This document shows, piece after piece, positions 56,436 to 64,000 of a stretch of 64,000 nt of DNA. A model generated the notes under the pieces. The model searched no databases. It saw only the letters and a program-made list of their open reading frames with translations, and was not told where the DNA came from. Numbering within the stretch: the stretch's first letter is position 1; the number at the start of each line of letters is the position of its first letter. Origin of the DNA: Photobacterium pectinilyticum (lineage in GTDB: Bacteria; Pseudomonadota; Gammaproteobacteria; Enterobacterales; Vibrionaceae); contig NZ_JANEYT010000011.1 of the NCBI RefSeq assembly GCF_024357955.1, positions 1 through 64,000 on the forward strand. The letters run 5' to 3'. A program made the position numbers and the translations under genes.

Positions 56436-57974
56436 ATGCAGTCGTTAGTAGATTTTCTCAATGGAATAATTTGGAGCCCAGTGCTGATTTATCTGTGTCT
56501 GGGTGCCGGTCTGTTTTATTCCATTACCACACGTTTTGTACAGCTTCGTCACTTCAGAGAGATGTGGCGCCTATTGTTATCGGGTAAAAGTTCCGCTCAG
56601 GGTATCTCCTCTTTTCAGGCACTAGCCGTTTCTCTTTCTGGGCGTGTAGGTACAGGTAACATCGCTGGTGTTGCTGCGGCTATCGGTTTTGGTGGTCCGG
56701 GTGCGGTGTTCTGGATGTGGGTTGTTGCTTTCCTTGGGGCTGCAACAGCTTACAGTGAATCTGCCTTGGCTCAAATTTATAAAGAAGAAGATGAAGATGG
56801 CCAGTTCCGTGGTGGTCCTGCTTACTACATTGAGAAGGCCATGGGGCAGAAGTGGTATGCTTGGATTTTCGCTATTGCGACTATCTTTGCCTGTGGTGTA
56901 CTTCTTCCAGGTGTTCAGTCCAACAGTATTGGTAATGCGGTTGAAGCAGCCTTTGGCTCAGGCCAGATGATTGAAACAGCCATAGGTACAATCAGCCTCG
57001 CGAAGATTGTTACTGGTACGTTTGTTTCTATTATCCTAGCGTTCATTATCTTTGGTGGCGTAAAGCGTATTGCTAACTTCACTCAGATAGTTGTACCTTT
57101 CATGGCGCTTGCCTACATTGTGATCGCCTTTGTTATCATCCTACTGAATATCAACATGGTACCTAGTATCTTTATGATGATTATCGGTGATGCCTTCACA
57201 CCGATGGCGGGAGTGGGTGCGGCAATTGGTTGGGGTGTTAAGCGGGGCGTCTACTCGAACGAAGCGGGTCAGGGAACAGGCCCTCATGCCGCCGCTGCTG
57301 CAGATGTACAGCACCCAGCTCAGCAAGGCTTGGTACAGTCGTTCTCTATCTATATCGATACCTTGCTAGTGTGTTCGGCAACAGCGTTCATGATTTTGAT
57401 TACAGGTGCATACAACGTACACGGTGGTGCAGAGGGCATGTTCCTTATTCAGAACTTGGCGGCTGATATTGGCGCTAACGGTCCGGTATTCACCCAAATG
57501 GCTATTGAGAGCGCAATGCCAGGTATAGGCAAACCATTCATTGCCTTTGCACTGTTCTTCTTCGCCTTTACGACTATTCTTGCTTACTACTACATTGCAG
57601 AAACCAACATTGCTTACATTCGCCGCTCAGTAAAAGTACCAGGCATGATGTTTATCCTAAAAGCGGTATTGATTGTTGCGGTATTCTACGGAACGGTAAA
57701 AACCGCTAACCTTGCTTGGGCAATGGGTGATGTGGGTGTGGGTTTGATGGCCTGGTTGAATATTGTCGGTATCTTGATTATTTTCTTCCTATCTAAACCC
57801 GCTCTAAAAGCGCTGAAAGATTATGAAGAACAGCAAAAAGCGGGCGTGACAGACTTTACGTTTGACCCGGTTAAGCTTGGTATCAAGAACGCTGGTTTCT
57901 GGGAGAAGAAACTTCACGGAAAGGTGACATCGGAAGAGGTTGAAGACGCAGAACCTGCGAAGACAACCATCTAA
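56436..57974 (+). CDS. Alanine/glycine:cation symporter (AGCS family)
   Basis: 512 residues with about ten spans. The family signature SLSGRVGTGNIAGVAAAIGFGGPGA is split across residues 66-90, and GGPAYYIE and VKRGVYSNEAGQGTGPHAAAA follow later. It imports alanine or glycine with sodium. AGGGAG precedes the ATG. A single gene with its own strong terminator. Confidence 0.93.
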   Translation: MQSLVDFLNGIIWSPVLIYLCLGAGLFYSITTRFVQLRHFREMWRLLLSGKSSAQGISSFQALAVSLSGRVGTGNIAGVAAAIGFGGPGAVFWMWVVAFLGAATAYSESALAQIYKEEDEDGQFRGGPAYYIEKAMGQKWYAWIFAIATIFACGVLLPGVQSNSIGNAVEAAFGSGQMIETAIGTISLAKIVTGTFVSIILAFIIFGGVKRIANFTQIVVPFMALAYIVIAFVIILLNINMVPSIFMMIIGDAFTPMAGVGAAIGWGVKRGVYSNEAGQGTGPHAAAAADVQHPAQQGLVQSFSIYIDTLLVCSATAFMILITGAYNVHGGAEGMFLIQNLAADIGANGPVFTQMAIESAMPGIGKPFIAFALFFFAFTTILAYYYIAETNIAYIRRSVKVPGMMFILKAVLIVAVFYGTVKTANLAWAMGDVGVGLMAWLNIVGILIIFFLSKPALKALKDYEEQQKAGVTDFTFDPVKLGIKNAGFWEKKLHGKVTSEEVEDAEPAKTTI

Positions 57975-57994
57975 TCGATTGATCATTAAATAGT

Positions 57995-58029
57995 AAAAGG
58001 CCATTGGGTAATACCCAATGGCCTTTTTT
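57995..58029 (+). terminator. Terminator of the symporter gene
   Basis: Long perfect stem AAAAGGCCATTGGGTA / TACCCAATGGCCTTTT with a minimal loop, then more T residues. Confidence 0.92.
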
Positions 58030-58231
58030 GCTGATAAGAAATGTTGTGAAGCGAAATGGGAAACAGAACGTACGTTTACGAGTGGTGGCATCATATTGCC
58101 TGTCGATTGACGTGTATGACGTATCGGTCAACAAAGACAACTGATTAACCCGATTGGTTGATATGATGAATTGTAAAGATGAAGTTGTCTTTATATAAAG
58201 CTGTTAGCTGTACCCACAAAAGGATAGTACG

Positions 58232-58708
58232 ATGATCAAAATTAGAGATTATGTTGAAGCCGATGCGCAGGCGCTATGGGATATACATTTCCATACTATT
58301 CGTAACATAAATATCCGTGACTATACTCAAGAACAAGTCGAAGCATGGGCTCCTGAGTGTTTGGATTTGTCTATCTGGAAAAAACGCCTGAAAGGCTTGA
58401 CCCCATTTGTAGCGGAAATTGATGGTGTCGTTGTTGGCTACACAGATCTTCAAGCTGATGGTTTAATTGATCACTTCTTTTGCCATCACAAGTATCAAGG
58501 GCAGGGTGTTGGTAAGACATTAATGAATCACGTGTTTAATGTTGGTAAAGAACGAGGAATTTCTCTTTTTTATTCAGAAGTTAGCATTACAGCTAAACCA
58601 TTTTATGAGTACTTTGGCTTTAAAGTAGTGCAGGCTCAAGAAATGGATGTTCGTGGACAAAGGCTAAACAACTTCGTAATGGAAAAATACAGCTTACAAA
58701 GAATTTAA
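58232..58708 (+). CDS. GNAT acetyltransferase in an integron-type cassette
   Basis: 158 residues of the GNAT fold: MIKIRDYVEADAQALWDIH, PFVAEIDGVVVGYTDL, the acetyl-CoA loop HHKYQGQGVGKTLM and a C-terminal FYEYFGFKVV. Substrate unknown. A GTTAGCT core-like site lies 29 bp upstream (58203) and an attC-like site overlaps the 3' end, so it looks like a mobile cassette. AAGGA sits ahead of the ATG. Confidence 0.85.
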   Translation: MIKIRDYVEADAQALWDIHFHTIRNINIRDYTQEQVEAWAPECLDLSIWKKRLKGLTPFVAEIDGVVVGYTDLQADGLIDHFFCHHKYQGQGVGKTLMNHVFNVGKERGISLFYSEVSITAKPFYEYFGFKVVQAQEMDVRGQRLNNFVMEKYSLQRI

Positions 58709-58808
58709 GACGGATTCCCAACGCTTGGCACTTTTGGTTCAATTTGGGTTAAATGATTTACTAATCAATGCTTTGAGTGCATTTTCACCACTTGATACGG
58801 CGTTGGAA
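58691..58808 (+). repeat. attC site between the two acetyltransferase cassettes
   Basis: A 118-bp region from AGCTTAC (58691) to the core-like GTTGGAA (58802). The block at 58702-58729 matches the attC remnant at 59927-59954 in 25 of 28 bases and ends CAACGCTTGGC, a stretch typical of Vibrio cassette sites. The outer ends are degenerate, so recombination ability is doubtful. Confidence 0.65.
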
Positions 58809-58818
58809 GCAAGAATGT

Positions 58819-59289
58819 ATGAGCACTATAGAATATCTAAAGTTAGACGATGTAGATTTAACGGAGTTAATGTTTACATTAAACGAAGATTCACTGAGAT
58901 CACATTTGATTGATCATCCATATTTCGATGAGAAGTCCATCCGTTCGTGGGTGGAGGGCAAAATCGATACGGATTCGATGACAGGCTGTAAAGTTCGTGC
59001 CGTTATAATCGATGGTGTTCTCTCGGGCTGGTGTGGAATTCAACCGGACGAGTGTGGCTTTGAAGTAGCCATTGTTATCTCAAAAAAATTTTGGGGTTCT
59101 GGCGTCTCAATCTTCAGAACTCTTTTACTCTGGGCCGGTCAACTTGGGCATAAAGAGGTTGTTTTTCACCTTTTAGATTCGCGGCGCGAATACAAGTCGC
59201 TTGCAAAAAAAGCAAATAGAGTTCGTAGTAGTCAGTTGTTGGGTCGTAGGTTTAATACTTACTATTTTCCAGTAGATTCGGTGGGGTAA
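58819..59289 (+). CDS. Second GNAT-like acetyltransferase in a cassette
   Basis: 156 residues from the ATG at 58819 (GGAAG upstream, 11 bp after the attC core); an in-frame ATG at 58777 would run into the attC site. GNAT-like pattern: SIRSWVEGKIDTDSMTG, a central VIISKKFWGSGVSIFRTLLL (acetyl-CoA loop region) and a final helix-strand. It is weaker than the first and lacks a clean Q/RxxGxG/A loop. The short lead from the attC core to the start is normal for integron cassettes. Confidence 0.65.
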   Translation: MSTIEYLKLDDVDLTELMFTLNEDSLRSHLIDHPYFDEKSIRSWVEGKIDTDSMTGCKVRAVIIDGVLSGWCGIQPDECGFEVAIVISKKFWGSGVSIFRTLLLWAGQLGHKEVVFHLLDSRREYKSLAKKANRVRSSQLLGRRFNTYYFPVDSVG

Positions 59290-59294
59290 ATTGC

Positions 59295-59407
59295 TTCTAA
59301 CAAGACGGTCAAACTGACGTCTATTCCATCGCTTGTTTATGTGTGGCGTTCGCTACGCTGCCACAACACAATCAACTACATAGCCGCAGCTTACCGCGGC
59401 GTTAGCT
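59295..59407 (+). repeat. attC site before the DUF523 cassette
   Basis: Bounded by TTCTAAC (59295-59301) and GTTAGCT (59401-59407). In between are self-pairing blocks, notably GTGTGGCG ... GCCACAACAC, giving the imperfect palindrome expected of a folded attC. The next gene starts 26 bp after the core. Confidence 0.7.
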
Positions 59408-59432
59408 ATTTCTCGTATATAAAGGAGTTTCA

Positions 59433-59921
59433 GTGGTAAAAGTTCTCGTTAGTTCGTGCTTGGTTGGAAATAAAGTTAGATACAATGCAAGTTGTTTATC
59501 AATCCCAGAGCCTGAGTTGCACTGGCTTAAATCAAACGTAGATCTAGTGGTCTTTTGCCCTGAGGTGTCGGCAGGTCTACCTACTCCGAGAGCTCCTGCT
59601 GAAATAATCACAGGGAAAGGCGTTGATGTGCTTGATGGTTTGGCGAACGTTGTTGGAAATGATGGCATTGATGTTACTACACCATTTGTAAGTGGGGCGG
59701 AGAACGCTTTGGAACTCTGCCAAAAACAGCAAATAAAGTATGCGGTACTCGCAGAGGGTAGCCCTTCTTGTGGTAGTTCAAAGATTTACGATGGTACATT
59801 CAACGGGATTAAAATCGATGGCTCAGGGGTAGCTACGGCATTGTTAGAGCGGAATGGTATTAAAGTCTACAGTCAGCATACGATAGCTAAACTCCAAAGT
59901 ACGTTGGAAAAACAGAGCTAA
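59433..59921 (+). CDS. DUF523 family protein in a cassette
   Basis: 162 residues from a GTG at 59433 with AAAGGAG five bases ahead. DUF523 Cys motifs are all there: VSSCLVGNKVRYNA, FCPEVSAGLPTPR and EGSPSCGSSKIYDG, a set that may bind an Fe-S cluster or metal. Function is not known. Its TAA stop lies inside the AGCTAAC that opens the next attC remnant, a compact fit seen in real cassettes. Confidence 0.85.
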   Translation: MVKVLVSSCLVGNKVRYNASCLSIPEPELHWLKSNVDLVVFCPEVSAGLPTPRAPAEIITGKGVDVLDGLANVVGNDGIDVTTPFVSGAENALELCQKQQIKYAVLAEGSPSCGSSKIYDGTFNGIKIDGSGVATALLERNGIKVYSQHTIAKLQSTLEKQS

Positions 59922-59986
59922 CAAGAAATTTAAGAGTGATTCACAACGCTTGGCGCCGTCACTTTTAAGTAAGTTTAGTGTTATAT
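59916..59986 (+). repeat. Truncated attC remnant after the DUF523 cassette
   Basis: Starts AGCTAACAAG, includes CAACGCTTGGCG and AGTTTAGTGTTAT, all features of Vibrio-type attC sites (VCR-like). No matching GTTRRRY end follows before a fragment of the 48-bp palindromic repeat (60003), so the right half seems lost. Confidence 0.6.
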
Positions 59987-60002
59987 AGTGACCTGCCCCC
60001 AA

Positions 60003-60022
60003 TAACTAATCCAGATTGGTAT
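60003..60022 (-). repeat. 48-bp palindromic repeat, partial copy 4
   Basis: On the minus strand it reads ATACCAATCTGGAT followed by TAGTTA, matching the first part of copies 1-3. The rest is missing. It lies between two attC remnants. Confidence 0.6.
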
Positions 60023-60096
60023 AACAAACGCTTCAAGTCGTGTTTTTACACGTATGCCGAACTTGCTGCGCTCAGAAGGTCAAAAAATACGTTAAA
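60020..60096 (+). repeat. Second attC-like remnant
   Basis: TATAACAAACGCTTCAAG (60020-60037) closely resembles the start of a Vibrio VCR site. Palindromic CGTGTTTTTACACG follows at 60039-60052 and GTTAAAG, a weak core-like end, at 60090-60096. No gene follows it before the purC terminator. Confidence 0.5.
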
Positions 60097-60174
60097 GTGC
60101 ACTCTTAACACTACTTATGCCTAATCGGGGGACATGTTGCGCAGTTGACAGCTTTTCCGGTTCGAATGATCGCA

Positions 60175-60200
60175 AAAAGGCAGCCTTGTGGCTGCCTTTT
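60175..60200 (-). terminator. purC terminator
   Basis: Perfect 11-base arms AAAAGGCAGCC / GGCTGCCTTTT with a 4-base loop; TTTTTG follows on the minus strand. Confidence 0.92.
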
Positions 60201-60223
60201 GTCATTGCGGAGGTAGCAAATGG

Positions 60224-61327
60224 TTAGTCAATCAAACCGTACTGCTCGCGAAGTACTGAGACGATTTCAGCCTTCGGGTTTTCAGACAACTGGATTTTCT
60301 GGCCCGTGATTTTCTCGGCAATCTCGGTGTAGACCTTAGATAAATTCATCAGCGCATCTACCGGGAGTTCGTTGTCGCGGGCGAGGGCGAAACGCTCGTC
60401 CATACGATCTTTGTTTAGCATGATGTCTGGATCTGGGAAGTGGTTGAGCAACATCTGGCGGAAGCCTTCTTTCGAGTTCTCAACGATTTCACCGTTGCGG
60501 TATGCTTCACCATCCCAAATACGGGAAGAATCCGGTGTACCAACTTCATCCATGTAAATCAGCTTTTCTTTACCTTCGGCATCTGTCACGTAACCAAATT
60601 CAAATTTGGTATCGACGAAGATTTGATCCAGCGAGGCCAGCTCTTTGCTGATCACATCAAAACCTTCCTTGAGTAGTTGCTCATAGCGACTGATGTCATC
60701 GGTGCTGCGGAAGTTGAATGCTTCGAAATTGTTCATAAGATCAGAACGGGTGACGTTGACATCGTCGACTTCAGGCACGCCCGGAATACCGGTAAGAATG
60801 CCCTTGGTTGATGGTGTCATCAGTAGCTCAGGTAGTTTCTGATCCTTCTCTAGTCCTTTTGGCAGTTCGATACCACAGAAGTTGCGTTCGCCTTGGCTGT
60901 ATGCACGCCACATAGAACCGGTAATGTACTGGCGGCAAATTGCCTCGACCATAACAGGTTTGGCTTTTTGTACAATCCACACAAACGGGTGGGGGATATC
61001 AAGGATGTGGCTGTCGGCCAGACCATTTTCGCGGAACAATTTGAACCAATGGTTAGAAATAGCATTAAGAGCCGCACCTTTCCCCGGTACACCTTTCAGG
61101 CCGCCTTCTGCGTGCCAGATGCAGTCAAATGCAGAAATGCGATCACTGATCACCATGATTGCCAGTGGCGCATCAGGTTGAACGTTGTAGCCTTTCTCTT
61201 TTATCAAGCGACGGCTATCTTCTTCGGTTAACCAGTAGACGGAACGAACTTTACCGCTATGAACGGGTTTATCAGTTCGGATTGGCAGGTCATCATTTAC
61301 AGCGAGAACTTGATCAGCAAGGCTCAT
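60224..61327 (-). CDS. purC: SAICAR synthase (long form)
   Basis: 367 residues, the long form common in Vibrionaceae and fungi rather than the 237-residue E. coli form. Motifs: [48 protein letters not shown] and [15 protein letters not shown]. It joins aspartate to CAIR with ATP in purine synthesis. A PurR-type box lies 133 bp upstream. Confidence 0.95.
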   Translation of the reverse strand: MSLADQVLAVNDDLPIRTDKPVHSGKVRSVYWLTEEDSRRLIKEKGYNVQPDAPLAIMVISDRISAFDCIWHAEGGLKGVPGKGAALNAISNHWFKLFRENGLADSHILDIPHPFVWIVQKAKPVMVEAICRQYITGSMWRAYSQGERNFCGIELPKGLEKDQKLPELLMTPSTKGILTGIPGVPEVDDVNVTRSDLMNNFEAFNFRSTDDISRYEQLLKEGFDVISKELASLDQIFVDTKFEFGYVTDAEGKEKLIYMDEVGTPDSSRIWDGEAYRNGEIVENSKEGFRQMLLNHFPDPDIMLNKDRMDERFALARDNELPVDALMNLSKVYTEIAEKITGQKIQLSENPKAEIVSVLREQYGLID

Positions 61328-61424
61328 GGCGAATTCCTATTTCAAAAGTTAAACGAAGGTAAACCGTAGTGACATGACAAGAATAGTTGTTCATGCCAAG
61401 GTCTTAAGACCTATAATGGGGGCG

Positions 61425-61475
61425 ATAATAACAGAACTCGGGTGGCCTTTCAGCTAGAAAAGCAAACGTTTGCGC
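61425..61475 (-). promoter_or_regulatory. purC promoter with PurR operator
   Basis: On the minus strand, -35 CTGAAA (61453-61448), 17-base spacer, -10 TATTAT (61430-61425). The PurR-like palindrome AGCAAACGTTTGCG (61461-61474; the 16-base box is 61460-61475) matches the PurR consensus at 14 of 16 and lies just upstream of the -35. Confidence 0.7.
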
Positions 61476-61597
61476 AAATTTATTTTTCATTCTAAGAGTG
61501 AATTTTTGTGAAGCGATTTCAAGTGGTCATATTTTATTCAGGAGACAGGGCATAAGTATGGCAAAATCAGTCTCCATTTTTCGATGCAAGGCCCATC

Positions 61598-63967
61598 ATG
61601 ACCCGTTATACCAGTGAACAATCGGCATTTATTCATCATCAAAGCGGGAATGCCCTTTGTATTGCCGGTGCCGGGACGGGCAAGACCACCACCTTGGTGG
61701 GGTTAATCGAGCAGAAAATGGCGACAATACCGGCCCAAGAAATGCTGGTGTTGATGTTCAACCGCGATATTCGCACTGATTTTCAGACCAAATTGCGCGA
61801 TAACGGCATCCAAGCGCAGGCACCGGTACATACCTTTCACAGTTTTTGCCTGAAGTTTCTTAACCAAACCGGTTTTATCCGCAATACCGGGTATCGGGTC
61901 AACTTTCAAAGCGGAGAAAGTGATAAGGCGCTGGTGAAGGCTATCTTAAGGGAGCTTTCTGGACTGGAAAAGACCTACCAGCGTCAGCAGATGATCAAAG
62001 ATCCGAAAACCATTGAGTTACTGCTGAGTTTTATTGGTTTGGTCAAAGCCTACATGCTATCGCCGCATGAAGTTTTCAGGCTGGCTGAAATCAACCGTGA
62101 CTACCTGTTTATTATTGACGCTTATGAGCAGTTTGAAACACTGAGAAAAAAACAGCGCTTGTTGTTTTTTGATGATTGGCTGGTGGAAACGGTCAAGCTG
62201 CTCGAAAGTGATGATGCGATTCGTGAACACTTTCATCAGCATTGCAAGCTGGTGGTGGTCGATGAGTTCCAGGATATTAATACTGCCCAGTACCGTTTGC
62301 TGAAACAATTGTTGGGGCCGCAAACCCAGTTGCTGGCGGTTGGCGATGTTGACCAGTGCATCTATAAATGGCGGGGCAGTGCGCCGCAGTTTATGCTCAA
62401 CTTTGAACAGGATTTTGCCCCTGCGAAGACTTACACCCTGTCACAAACATTTCGCTTTGGTCATAGTCTCGCGTTGGCAGCAAGCCATTTGATTGCCAAT
62501 AACAAAGAGCGCTTCAGTGAGTTTTTGACGGTTTCGGGAGAAGGCGTTTCTGATACTCAAGTCATAGAGTGCGGCTCTTCCCGACAGGTCGGTGAAATTG
62601 CCAATACAATAGGAAAGTTCCTAGCGGATGGTGGTCAGCCTTCCGACGTGGCAATTTTGGTACGACGCTGGTCGCAAACCTTGTTGTTTGAGCTGGCTTT
62701 TCTGAGTAAGCAACTGCCTTATCACATGCCTGTGCCTTCTGTGCTGGCCCATAGCCGAGAAGTAAAGTTACTGATGGAGTTGGCCACCTTAGTCACTCCA
62801 CGCTTCACTGATCTCTCTGTGGCGCAAAAGTCTGGCTTGCTGTTTAGTCTGATGTGTTTTCCGCATTGTTACGTACCTAACAAATCATTGAAGCCTCTGT
62901 GCGAGCAATTGGCAGGCATGGAGCCTTCACAGTGGCTAACGTTCATAGGGCGTTATGAAAAGGCCAATGCGACACTCAAGCTGGATAATTTGATCGAGCG
63001 TGTAGAGTTGTTGCAAAGGTTCATGCGTAAGGGGAGCTTCAAAGCGTCACAAGTCTACAAGCAGTATCGTAGTGAAAGTGGATTGGATAGTTGGATCTGG
63101 AAGACAGAAGCAACCGCATCAGAAATTGAGGAAGCGGTTGAGCGGTTGGACAGTGTGGCAACCGTACTGGAAGCGATGGATCAGACCTGTGAAAAAGCGT
63201 TGCAGTACTTTGAGTATTACACTCAACAATCAGGTCAGAAAAGCGATAATACAAAGACACGTGCTTCAGAAAATGAAGAGCAAGATAGTATTCAGCTAAC
63301 AACTATTTTTCGTGCCAAGGGGTGTGAATACCATCATGTTCACCTGCCTTTTTGGGACAAAGAGGCTTTTCCCTATGTTAATCGTGCGTCCGGTACTGTG
63401 GGCGCGGATCTGGAAGAAGAGCGTCGATTGGCCTATGTGGCATTGACCCGAGCAAAAGAAAAGGCCTTTGTCTATTACACCACACCAGATAAACCCACAG
63501 TGAAAACGACCAATGCCAGCCGTTTTGTATTGGAAGGAAAAATAAACATAGCACAGGATTTGGGATCAAAACTGTATCAGCAAGGTGAGTTGCCGTATTA
63601 CTCAAGCCCTGTTGCTGAAGAATACTGCCGCCGTATGGGGCGTGAACAGGATGTTGTTGAGCCTCCGATAAAAAAAGTTAAAAATAAGCTTGTAGCGAAA
63701 GCGGTGAGTATTGATGGCAGTAAGAAAACCGCTACGGGGTCGGATGGTAGTGGTGATTACAGCTACAAATGGGCAATGCAGCAACCTTTACCGGATAACG
63801 CAGAGAAAGTGATCAGGGCGATGGTGAAAACCAAAAATGCCAAATATTTAGATGGTGAGATAAGCCGTATTGTCAGGGAGTTGCAATCGGTGTCCGAGAC
63901 TAAGAAAAAAGTGTTGGTAAACCGCCTCATCGTTGCCGCCAATGCGAGAAGCATGGTTCGTCGATAA
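61598..63967 (+). CDS. UvrD/Rep-like superfamily 1 DNA helicase
   Basis: 789 residues, longer than Rep (about 670). Motif I CIAGAGTGKTTTL (K29, T30), Walker B VVDEFQDINTAQY, motif III GDVDQCIYKWRGSAP, motif IV TLSQTFRFG, motif V TTIFRAKGCEYHHVHLP, motif VI RRLAYVALTRAKE. The last 150 residues are basic and poorly structured (IKKVKNKLVAKAV) and may bind DNA. Expected to unwind DNA 3' to 5' in repair or at blocked forks. Stand-alone gene divergent from purC. Confidence 0.9.
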   Translation: MTRYTSEQSAFIHHQSGNALCIAGAGTGKTTTLVGLIEQKMATIPAQEMLVLMFNRDIRTDFQTKLRDNGIQAQAPVHTFHSFCLKFLNQTGFIRNTGYRVNFQSGESDKALVKAILRELSGLEKTYQRQQMIKDPKTIELLLSFIGLVKAYMLSPHEVFRLAEINRDYLFIIDAYEQFETLRKKQRLLFFDDWLVETVKLLESDDAIREHFHQHCKLVVVDEFQDINTAQYRLLKQLLGPQTQLLAVGDVDQCIYKWRGSAPQFMLNFEQDFAPAKTYTLSQTFRFGHSLALAASHLIANNKERFSEFLTVSGEGVSDTQVIECGSSRQVGEIANTIGKFLADGGQPSDVAILVRRWSQTLLFELAFLSKQLPYHMPVPSVLAHSREVKLLMELATLVTPRFTDLSVAQKSGLLFSLMCFPHCYVPNKSLKPLCEQLAGMEPSQWLTFIGRYEKANATLKLDNLIERVELLQRFMRKGSFKASQVYKQYRSESGLDSWIWKTEATASEIEEAVERLDSVATVLEAMDQTCEKALQYFEYYTQQSGQKSDNTKTRASENEEQDSIQLTTIFRAKGCEYHHVHLPFWDKEAFPYVNRASGTVGADLEEERRLAYVALTRAKEKAFVYYTTPDKPTVKTTNASRFVLEGKINIAQDLGSKLYQQGELPYYSSPVAEEYCRRMGREQDVVEPPIKKVKNKLVAKAVSIDGSKKTATGSDGSGDYSYKWAMQQPLPDNAEKVIRAMVKTKNAKYLDGEISRIVRELQSVSETKKKVLVNRLIVAANARSMVRR

Positions 63968-64000
63968 GGTAGTGGCTCGCAGGTGAAATTATTAATGCCT

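Overview
The window looks like chromosomal DNA of a marine gammaproteobacterium of the Vibrionaceae, most likely Photobacterium or a close Vibrio relative. This is inferred from gene content and style: Vibrio-type attC cassette sites, an H-NOX/hybrid kinase pair, a PBPRA1643-type SEC-C protein, a zwf-pgl-gnd operon, a solitary second elongation factor G, and a nirBD locus whose promoter has enterobacterial geometry. No rRNA, tRNA or CRISPR array was seen.

Layout. 1-448: right end of an IS66-family element. 558-6947 (minus): a 1,708-residue RTX repeat protein and an outer-membrane beta-barrel protein with an internal duplication. 7184-21472 (plus): a tightly packed operon of a response regulator with a PP2C/SpoIIE phosphatase, a STAS antagonist, an NDP-sugar pyrophosphorylase, an RsbW-like kinase, a GH2 lipoprotein, a GH9 enzyme, a cellulose-synthase-like GT2 without PilZ, three tandem DUF3131 proteins and a secreted helical protein. 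A soluble GT2 follows at 21715-22992. I read this as an exopolysaccharide system controlled by a partner-switching module; it is the strongest candidate for a little-described system here.

23-31.6 kb: FAD/Fe-S D-lactate dehydrogenase-type oxidase, small secreted and membrane proteins, an Asp/Gly/Ser-rich repeat protein, and a divergent sulfur module (persulfide reductase with rhodanese; two YeeE/YedE half-transporters) whose intergenic region carries two matching palindromic operators. 31.6-36.5 kb: cobA, a formate/nitrite channel, nirD and nirB. 36.8-39.9 kb: a small protein, a Tyr-type permease behind a Phe/Tyr-rich leader peptide, and Ap4A phosphorylase. 40-46.2 kb: EF-G, H-NOX with its histidine kinase, an RNA methyltransferase and a SEC-C protein. 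46.5-52 kb: yejABEF peptide importer. 52.2-57.9 kb: zwf-pgl-gnd and an alanine/sodium symporter. 58.2-60.1 kb: a small island of integron-type gene cassettes (two acetyltransferases, one DUF523) with attC sites and no integrase. 60.2-64 kb: purC under a PurR box, and a UvrD-like helicase.

A 48-bp palindromic repeat occurs three times in full and once in part; in two copies its end coincides with the stop codon of the adjacent gene. All assignments come from reading the sequence and recalling protein families; no database search was run.
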